Origin: Aphanomyces cochlioides
Taxonomy: Eukaryota; Oomycota; Saprolegniomycetes; Saprolegniales; Verrucalvaceae
Reading direction: 5' to 3'
DNA length: 64,000 nucleotides
NCBI GenBank assembly: GCA_019828595.1
Contig: JAHQRK010000015.1
Location: 186,001 to 250,000 of the forward strand
Positions 53,514-61,006 of this stretch are shown here, piece after piece. Under the pieces are notes generated by a model, which worked only from the letters and a program-made list of their open reading frames with translations, had not been told where the DNA came from and searched no databases. How positions within the stretch are numbered: the first letter of the stretch is position 1; every line of letters begins with the position of its first letter. Position numbers and translations under genes: made by a program.

Positions 53514-54374
53514 CTATTTCTTAGACGAGAATTCTTTGAGTATTTCCATCATGTTGTTCTGAAGCTGGAGGGCCCTTGCTTCGTTCTCAGCTTTTTTTAA
53601 TTCAAGCTCCAGACTCTTTGATTCGTTTTCGACAACCCGTTTCTTGTATTCCACATCCTCGAGTACCTTTTTCTCCTTGAGGTCAAGTTCGCGTTGTCGA
53701 ATTTGAAGCTCGACAGTCTTAGCTTCTGTCATCGCATTCAGCACAGTATTGATGTCGATTTTGTCTGGCTTTTTGCTTTGATCCTTGACCATGCCACACA
53801 ATGCTGCCTCCCGCAATGCAGCCCCACCGAGCTCATTTGCTGCATCTACAGCGTCAACCTTTGCGCGCTTTCGTTTCTTTTTTTCTTTCGCGTCGACAAC
53901 GGCCTCATGATATTCCGTCAACAAACGTTTCACTTCTGTCACCTCTTCATCGACGCCACTCGCAGCCTTTGACTTCTTCTCCTCTTCAAGGTGGTTCTCA
54001 TACAGTAAACGTAAGCGACATTGCAAGCTGTGGCTTGAAGCATCAATTCCAAACTGGCGGAAATTGCTCTCAATTGTTGTCCAGGCTTGGGCCTTTGTTG
54101 TTGACTTGTTGAATATGCCGTTGTCTCCCAGAACCTCCAAAATCAACTTCTCGTCGTGCTCTGACTTGAAAACAAAGCGCTTCTTCCGTCTTGGGGTGTC
54201 TTCACTTGCTTGCTCGATGTCTTGTGTGTCAGTAGGTATCATGGATTGTCCGAAGTCGGCATGGAGAGCAGGCTCCTCTTGGATGGTGACCATTTCCTCA
54301 GAAGCGTTGGGAATTTGGAAAGTCCAACTGCGACTATTTATAATCATTTCATAAAATTTTGCAGGTTTCTTCAT
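53514..54374 (-). CDS. Myb/SANT-like coiled-coil protein of the transposon
   Basis: 286-residue protein on the minus strand. About residues 62-130 look Myb/SANT-like: RRKKRFVFKSEHDEKLILEV, AWTTIESNFRQFGIDASSHS and LQCRLRLLYENHLEEE. A basic segment (KEKKKRKRAKVDA) follows. The last ~80 residues form a long Glu/Lys/Leu coiled coil (VELQIRQRELDLKEKKVLED...). In PIF/Harbinger elements the second protein is usually Myb-like and brings the transposase to DNA; by analogy this may be that partner, though similar proteins also occur on their own. It is divergent from the recombinase gene, 251 bp between the two chosen starts. Start taken at the first codon of the frame; later ATGs are possible. Confidence 0.7.
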   Translation of the reverse strand: MKKPAKFYEMIINSRSWTFQIPNASEEMVTIQEEPALHADFGQSMIPTDTQDIEQASEDTPRRKKRFVFKSEHDEKLILEVLGDNGIFNKSTTKAQAWTTIESNFRQFGIDASSHSLQCRLRLLYENHLEEEKKSKAASGVDEEVTEVKRLLTEYHEAVVDAKEKKKRKRAKVDAVDAANELGGAALREAALCGMVKDQSKKPDKIDINTVLNAMTEAKTVELQIRQRELDLKEKKVLEDVEYKKRVVENESKSLELELKKAENEARALQLQNNMMEILKEFSSKK

Positions 54375-54625
54375 GAGAACTCAATGTCATATCATGGGGA
54401 TTGGTATGTTATCTACAAAATCACACCAAGGTTGTACTTCTAGAATTTCTCCAATGGGCGCTCAAAAAATCGTTCCTAGTCGTATTTCATTGGAGGAAAA
54501 TGAATGGACGATGCAATACACTCGTGTTGAAAAAGCATGTAAAATACACTGGGCGTGTGCTGCTCAGTGTGCCGAAATTGACCAATCAATTTCAAAAGCA
54601 CACTGTTCAGCACACCGCTTTGACG

Positions 54626-56517
54626 ATGCAAGCACGCAAATCATATGCCGCTGAGCTCGCGAGGTTCAAGTCGTTCCTGGCAAGAGGTGACGAACACGAG
54701 TCAAACCTGGTAGACGTTGTCCCAGAGGACGTATGTCGATACTTCAATTTCAAGGCATACGGCGAGGAATTTCCGAGCGAAACCAGTCGACCACAATACG
54801 CCAGGTCAAACACACTCAAAGCATCCAAAAAGATGTTGAGCTGCTTCATGCCAAGGCGCAACATGCCATGGGATGAGGTGAAACGCGAGGGTAATCCAAC
54901 GAGATCGATCCTTGTGAACGACTTAATTAAGCGGATTATGAAGTTCGAGGTCCGTCAACAAGGTGTCGAGTCCCAAGCGCGCCGTCCGATTGACTTCTCT
55001 GAATTTTTGAATGTTCTCTCGGTTATCCGTTCTGATGTCCAATGCGATATGCTGGACCGTTATCGTCTCTCAAGTATACTTACATTGCAATGGCATCTCA
55101 TCGGGCGTGTCGATGATATGATGAAACTCCAATTTCGAAACTTCAGTTTTATGCCAGCCTACCCATTCACGTTGATTTGTCAAATGCGCTGGTCGAAGAA
55201 TATTTCAGAGGAGCGAGAGTCACCCCACCAAATTATGCTTGGGTCCATGGATGAACGTTTGTGTGTGTTGCTCAATCTCGCTGTCTACTTGGAGCTCATC
55301 GAGGACGATAGTATCGTCGATGAAAAGTTTTTGTTTGGAAATGGTGTTGATGGTGACCGTTCTGTGCGTGATTTGCTCCGTACAGCTCTTGAAAATTCAG
55401 CATTCAAGAAGATTTTGGATGGTAATTTGGGCACGCATAGCATTCGGAAGGGTCCAGCAACGTATTGTGCTCGAAACGGTGTTTCACGCGAAAACATAGA
55501 GCTCCGTGGGCGATGTCGTGGTTATAAAAAGCAAGTGGACACATATATCGACATTGATCGACCCCTACCGGATGCCCAAGTTGCTAGCTGTTTGTGTGGA
55601 CCAAGTGGTGCAATCATGTATTGTGTCGACAAAGTGAATTGGTGTAGCGATGTCTTTCTCTGTGACAAAATTGCGCCAAATGTAGCGAAGTGTATGTCAC
55701 CTCAAGTCGCAACCGTGCTTGCTAAACCTCTACTCAATGCTGCTGTCCAGAGGACAAGTCGTCTTGACTCTAACTATCCGTTGATGCCTGAGACTTTACG
55801 ACAACGAATCCTCAACCATATACTCGTCGCTGGAAGTTATGCTAGCTTGAACGACATCACACAGTTTGTTGATCGTATTCCCATCGCTGTCAGTGGCTTC
55901 GGTGGTGAATTAAACATTGACCAAATTGGCCTTGAAAATGTATCGCCGTTTTGGGGTTGGGATCAGCAGGATCTTCTGGTGCCGTTGTCATGACAGAGCT
56001 AAATGTGCTCAAGTCGGTGGTGTTGTCGGTAAAACGGCGACAAGAAGAAATTCAAAACAATCTTCAGACTGAACTCGCTGATCTACGACGACATTTCGAT
56101 AGAAGGTTTGACAATTTACTCAGTATTACCAAGAGAATTGCAACAATGCCGATATCTCTGCCCTCACGAGTAACCGCCCAATCGGTGCTACCCACTACGG
56201 CTAAAAAACCAAAACGCAGCGTGTTTTGCAAAAAGCCACGTGACTTGTATGAGTTGTGGCATGAATATGAGTTTGGCATTGGAGGAAACAAACCAGCAAA
56301 AGACTTCACGGCAAAAGAGCGAGGCGAGACAAAATGGACTTACTGTACTCGCTTGGTCTTTTGGAATCTAATCAAGGCAATGGTCAATCGAAATCACACT
56401 AGCGACACTGCTATTGATGCAGTGTATATAGCTTACGGGCCATCTAGCTCTGTCACTCAAGTTTTACGTCAGTTGCGTCGTGACAAAGGAACTAGTTTTC
56501 GCGCTTTGATAATCTAA
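54626..56517 (+). CDS. Crypton-type tyrosine recombinase with GCR1_C-like domain
   Basis: Two exons, 54626-55955 and 55997-56517, joined by a 41-nt GT-AG intron; 616 residues. The N-terminal part (LARFKSFLAR, DVCRYFNFKAYGEEFP) looks like the SAM-like core-binding domain. The catalytic part has R161 in LIGRVDDMMKLQFRNF, H271-x-x-R274 in GTHSIRKGPATYCARNG and Y307 in VDTYIDIDRPLP, the R...HxxR...Y set of tyrosine recombinases. The C terminus (about 526-591) reads DLYELWHEYEFGIGG, ETKWTYCTRLVFWNLIKAM, a GCR1_C-like DNA-binding domain that also caps fungal Cryptons. Unspliced, the first frame stops at 55993. The frame is open upstream to 54401. All key residues are present, so it may be active. 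Confidence 0.82.
55956..55996 (+). other. 41-nt intron joining recombinase and GCR1_C-like parts
   Basis: GTTGGGATCA...CATGACAG. Removing it joins PFWG to ELNVLKSVV in phase 1. Its size matches host introns in this window (40-50 nt). Confidence 0.65.
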
Positions 56518-57186
56518 TTCATCTTAATGAGCATATACAGTTTACCAATGATTCACGATACTTTCGATCAAGGGATGTGCACGACATGGTTCACACTTGC
56601 ATCACACGACCAGAATATACTTGACGTCAAGGAAACAGCAATTGCAAGGCCTCTGGTGGACGACATGTCCACACCTCGACTCGCTCAACGGGCTGGGCGT
56701 CGGAAACTGGACGACAGATCGATGTTTCGCAGACATTCTAAGTTTACATCACACAATCTGTATGTTTGAAGTCTTACATTGTGCCATGGCCTCGCCGAAT
56801 TGAGATATTGGAGCTCGTAGCGCTGCTTTCAACCGTCTTCCTTGCTTGTCGACATGAAGGTCTTCAAAGTCTTTATCAATAAGATGAGCTATATACGAGA
56901 TAAGGTGGCAACTTACACCACATGATGAGAAAAGATCATTGGGACGTCTACTTTTGCTTGTCGCCGGCAGCAAGCGACGACGGCAGCAGTGCACTTTCTG
57001 TGCTGTCCGGCTGAACGACTCTGGGCACATCAATCAAATAATCAAATTTAATTTTATCCAATGAAATTCGGTGTGACATCGAGTGTGATGTTTAACCGGA
57101 ACTGCCATGATATTTTCAGATCCGATTTATCATATCTGAATAAAGTTTCAAGATATCCTGTAGGACTTTATAGATCAATATGATAT
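56518..57186. other. inner right part of the composite element
   Basis: About 670 bp between the recombinase stop and the right terminal repeat. A 94-codon minus-strand frame (57033-56749) has no recognised domain. One CCAATGA at 57058. Confidence 0.4.
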
Positions 57187-57251
57187 TTTATACTATACTA
57201 CCAGTTGCGAAACCTCGCTATTATTGGTCGTTTACGTTATATAGATATATA

Positions 57252-58485
57252 AGGAGGGGTGTCACTCATACAAACTTCAAGTATAAATCTGTCTGATATG
57301 ATCCCGCATTGAGCGGGCCGGCGGGAGGGTTTCTGAAATGTGATATCACGAAACCATATATACGACCGGACGACCAGAGTTTTCTGAATCCGTGATATCA
57401 TGGATACTTTGGTCGTCTAACATTTGATTGGATGAAAATATATTGTCCATCAACTAAATTAACCAACAGGTGAGCTCTAAGTCTAAACAAACAGCCTCAA
57501 CAGGGAGCAACCTGCGTTCGCCTTCCTACGTTTCCTCTACTGTAGTATCCGCAATTGACTTCATCACAGGGCCAAACATTACTGACAATGACATGACAGT
57601 GGATGGAGCCCTTAGGGCATGGCAGATTCTAGTGCTCAGCGTGGAGACTTCATCCCGTAAAAATACACTGCACAACTTTGTTCAAAATTATAATCAAATT
57701 TGCAACTATAGTGAAGACGACGACCTCTTCCATCGCTACAGATGACATTGAAGACTACTTTTGGTGCCAGACTGGCCAAAGAACACCCGCTACTAGGCTC
57801 CTGGAGCCCAGAAATCTCAATCTCGTCTTTCTCTCGTGGAAATCCCTTCGCGCCATGAAATTCGCCAAAAGAACGTGTTCAGTGAAAGCAAAAATCATCT
57901 CCAATGCACTATACTAGTAGCGGTTAATTCACGTGACTGTGGTCCACAGTCGCTCAGATTGTTAATAAGGTTAACTTGGAGGATACCACATGGCATATAG
58001 AACTTTGATTGGATAAAAATAAACTAAGCTTGACTAATATATGAAATACTTTAATCAAGTTAAAATGATATCCGACCATCTCGATGATCCCACACCGAAG
58101 TATACTGTAGTTAATCATGATTGTTTGACGACGGGGAAATTTTTTAGGGTAAATCTCACGATCGTGCCAATTTTTGCTCAAATCGTGCCACTGCACATAA
58201 TAAGCCGAAACACTGGCAATCGAGCACAGCATTTCGAAGGCTTGTACCAGGCTAGAGCCATTTTTGGGCCTCTCATTTCAATAGCCAAAACGTGCCAGAA
58301 AGAATTTGCTCTAATCGAGGGGTAAATATGACTTCAGCATACGCCACCAACGTCGGTAACTATTTTTGTTAAAAATTGGCACGATTTTGAGAAATTGCGA
58401 GCCGAGTGGCACGATCGCGAGATTTACCCAATTTTTTAAATGTGATATCATAGATTCTCTGGTCGGCAAAAGTGACACCCCTCCT
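57252..58485. mobile_element. hAT-like non-autonomous element, 1234 bp
   Basis: Terminal repeats AGGAGGGGTGTCACT (57252-57266) and AGTGACACCCCTCCT (58471-58485). Direct 8-bp duplication GATATATA at 57244-57251 and 58486-58493, the size made by hAT (also P-type) transposases. Subterminal TGTGATATCA and CTGGTCG motifs occur near both ends. Frames inside (for example 57470-57745) show no transposase motif. It lies only a few bases from the right end of the composite element and contains a nested MULE-like MITE. Confidence 0.8.
58147..58429. mobile_element. MULE-like MITE, 283 bp, with 9-bp duplication
   Basis: Left end GGGTAAATCTCACGATCGTG; the right end in reverse complement is GGGTAAATCTCGCGATCGTG. 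A second shared block, AAATCGTGCCA, lies inside each end. Direct 9-bp duplication AATTTTTTA at 58138-58146 and 58430-58438, the size typical of Mutator-like elements. It is nested inside the hAT-like element and so is the younger insertion. No coding capacity. Confidence 0.85.
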
Positions 58486-58493
58486 GATATATA

Positions 58494-59643
58494 TAATAGC
58501 ATTGTAGTCACACATCACAATGATTGAATTTTTTCCAGCTTCCAATGCATGCGGCATTCTGCTGCGAGAGCTTTCGAGTGCATGTAGAGTGTATTTTGCT
58601 CTACTGAGTTCAAGCATTCAAAGCTGAGATTTATCGCCAACTGATTCGACGAGATATAAAATTATACCGGTTTTTATCGAATGATAGAAGTTTGCGATGA
58701 ATCTCGCCAAAGAGACACCTCAAGCTCGCCTCCCTCTGGTTCTCATCGCGATCGTTCCGATGTGCGTGGTTACTTTAATGGACCAAGATGCAATCAGTTG
58801 GTTGCTCGGGGCTGTCCGAAGACAATGACTGGTAGACGAGACGCAATAGTCAGAACGACGACGTATGCACCCAGCTTTCAATCTGACCATTGATGACATC
58901 GTTTCTACGCACGAGCATTCTTGCAAACCACGCCTTCCTCCTTCTCCCCAAGCTCCATCATTTATTCTCCAAGTCCCAAGGCCATTGCTTGTCATCCTGC
59001 TCGTCCAATCAACATTTGTTGCTATTTTTTCACAACCTCCCCACTTTGACCGCTCGACGATGCTGTACAATCGCAACGAAAGAAAAAATCACCGAATGGA
59101 TTCTCCTTCCGGATGTCAAAAAATCAACTGCGCGTGGAGTTCACACGTCGTCGTGTTGGGGCTTGATCCTCCCACTGTTGACTCTGCAGCGACTTTGGAA
59201 TGCATATTTTGTGCGCTGTAGATTCGTGTTGGAGCGAGAGAAAAGCTTCTCAAGGGCGTTTCATCCAGCGAGAAGTCCATCCATACTGGTAAGACCCAAG
59301 ATGGTGGTCCTCCGCGTCAAAAATGTGACGGTAGTGCGTAGCAGCAATATTTTCGCCAGCCAATCAAATCTCTCGGAATCCATCATAGTTGGATTTGATT
59401 GGCTGAGTCTCAAAAAAGAATGCTGGTCAATTATCCGAGACGACAACACTCTCTTGACATTTGTATACCATATAAAAAATTCGGGATGGGATTCTCGAAA
59501 AAAAATCAAGTTCTCAATACATAAAGCAAGATACATTTGATGTTTATATAAAGTAATCGTTCGATTTTATTTTTCTTCCGCTTGTATTTTTGAGATTGAA
59601 CGTGGGCGTGTAGCAAAACGTCACACCTCAACTTGAGTCTTCG
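58494..59643. other. intergenic, nothing recognised
   Basis: Several overlapping short plus-strand frames (58681-59540) have no domain. A small inverted pair, CAGCCAATCAAATC (59358) and GATTTGATTGGCTG (about 59391), is notable. Confidence 0.45.
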
Positions 59644-60081
59644 ATGGAGCTCCTTGCTGCCGTCTTCACGGACGATCGACGTCGAGGACTCTACTCGCTA
59701 CGGGACCGCGAATCCCTCCCTGAACAGACCACGCTTTACGACCGAGTGCACTTTATCGTGTGTCTCTGCGGCTCGCTCACGATTCTTTACATCTGCTGGC
59801 GGATCGTTCGATATATGGCCACCCCGTTTGATTCCGAACTGAAAGCCATGGCGTACACGCCGCAAACGACAACAGGACCGTCATGGACAACCATTGTGTT
59901 CGATTGGATCTCGGCCAACTTGGGCTTACACACCACAGGAGCATTTGGACCAGGGTACCACCGCCGTCGAGCAAAGTCAAGAGCATCGTCTCTTCTGCCT
60001 ATTCCTGAAGATGCGGCGATGGTGGATTTGGAAATGAACGACACACGACAGAAAGCAAGCCACGAATGGAGTGACTATTGA
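59644..60081 (+). CDS. small single-span membrane protein, unknown
   Basis: Not recognised. A 145-residue frame with an ATG start and good codon texture. Residues about 35-58 (VHFIVCLCGSLTILYICWRI) form one hydrophobic helix followed by Arg. The C-terminal part is polar, with RRRAKSRASS and an acidic patch (PEDAAMVDLEMND). There is no clear cleavable signal. Isolated between gene-poor stretches, so it may be a genuine small gene or a chance frame. Confidence 0.45.
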   Translation: MELLAAVFTDDRRRGLYSLRDRESLPEQTTLYDRVHFIVCLCGSLTILYICWRIVRYMATPFDSELKAMAYTPQTTTGPSWTTIVFDWISANLGLHTTGAFGPGYHRRRAKSRASSLLPIPEDAAMVDLEMNDTRQKASHEWSDY

Positions 60082-61006
60082 ATGACCGAAGGCCTATTTA
60101 ATCATGTAATCGCTCCGATTAGTTTTGACACTTGTGTCTTGGTTCTAATGACTACGCAGTCGTGGAGCTCTCGATGGCATGGCCCCATCTCGATCGCATC
60201 GTGAAAATTTGCATTGCATGCACGTAACGATGGCAATGTTACAGCCAATAAAGGGCTTGCCCACGAGCTGGACCATGTCCCAGGATAACATATCACCTGT
60301 GGATAATTTCGTGCCGCATGGACACAACGTGAACCTATGAATAAGAAACGCCTACATCATGCACTTCATCGTGTCAGTGCGAGCTTAGTCGTAAGCTCTC
60401 TACACCTCAAGGCTCAAAGCGCTCACGGACGAATTCAGCTGGCAGTACCCATGTATGACCACGATGAGCGCAGCTTAAATGGCGTGGCAATGCCATGGTC
60501 GACGTCTTATTTAAATTGCTAATTTCTATCCGTTGACAATCTTGGCAGAATTTCAACGATGAAGTCTTCCAGAGGTCACATATTGAACCCATTGAGGGAA
60601 TGCGGGACCCAGGAAGAACTGAGACTCTCGTCAGCTCGCCAGTCTCGAGTTTCTCTGTCATTTTGAGCTGCGAATTCGATTTTACCATCATTTGATGCCA
60701 ACCCCGTTTGAATGCACACCAGAGGAAGCTCATGTTGCCCTGCGGAGGACAACCGCCGTCGGCAGCTCAACCTGCTTCCGACAGCAACAATGGCAACACC
60801 AGGCCTGCGATCTCCTTGCTACTATTGCTACAATTGATTTGGACTGGTGTACTCACGATGAGCGTATGATAGAAACCCCACATGAGCGCATACTGTCAAG
60901 TACAGTGAACCACAGAGTTTAATGCCAAGAGTGTCGCCGGAAGCAGACGCTTGGATTTGTGTTGGCGAGTTTATGAAGCCATTTTTCACGAATACACAGT
61001 TTATGG
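60082..61006. other. intergenic
   Basis: Downstream of both neighbouring genes (convergent). I see no gene, repeat end or RNA. Confidence 0.45.

Larger units (their letters stand above)
51031..57237. mobile_element. large TIR-bounded composite transposon
   Basis: Left end ACGTAAACGACCAATA (51031-51046), resuming at 51516 as GAGAGATTTCGCAAACAGGT and AGTATAGTA after a nested MITE. The right end, in reverse complement from 57237, reads ACGTAAACGACCAATAATAG, then CGAGGTTTCGCAACTGGTAG and TATAGTA. Both outer flanks are TA. The element is 6207 bp, about 5.74 kb without the MITE. Inside: a Harbinger-type transposase, a helix-turn-helix fragment, a Myb-like coiled-coil gene and a tyrosine recombinase with GCR1_C-like domain. 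Either one captured the other or a Crypton jumped into a Harbinger-like element. PIF/Harbinger normally makes a 3-bp TWA duplication; here only 2 bp match, as reported for ISL2EU-type relatives. Confidence 0.75.

Noticed and set aside
57470..57917. Frames inside the hAT-like element as a transposase
   Set aside because: No hAT catalytic or dimerisation motif; the element appears non-autonomous.
58890..59540. 216-codon plus-strand frame
   Set aside because: Odd composition, crosses an inverted CCAAT repeat, no domain and no paralogue seen.
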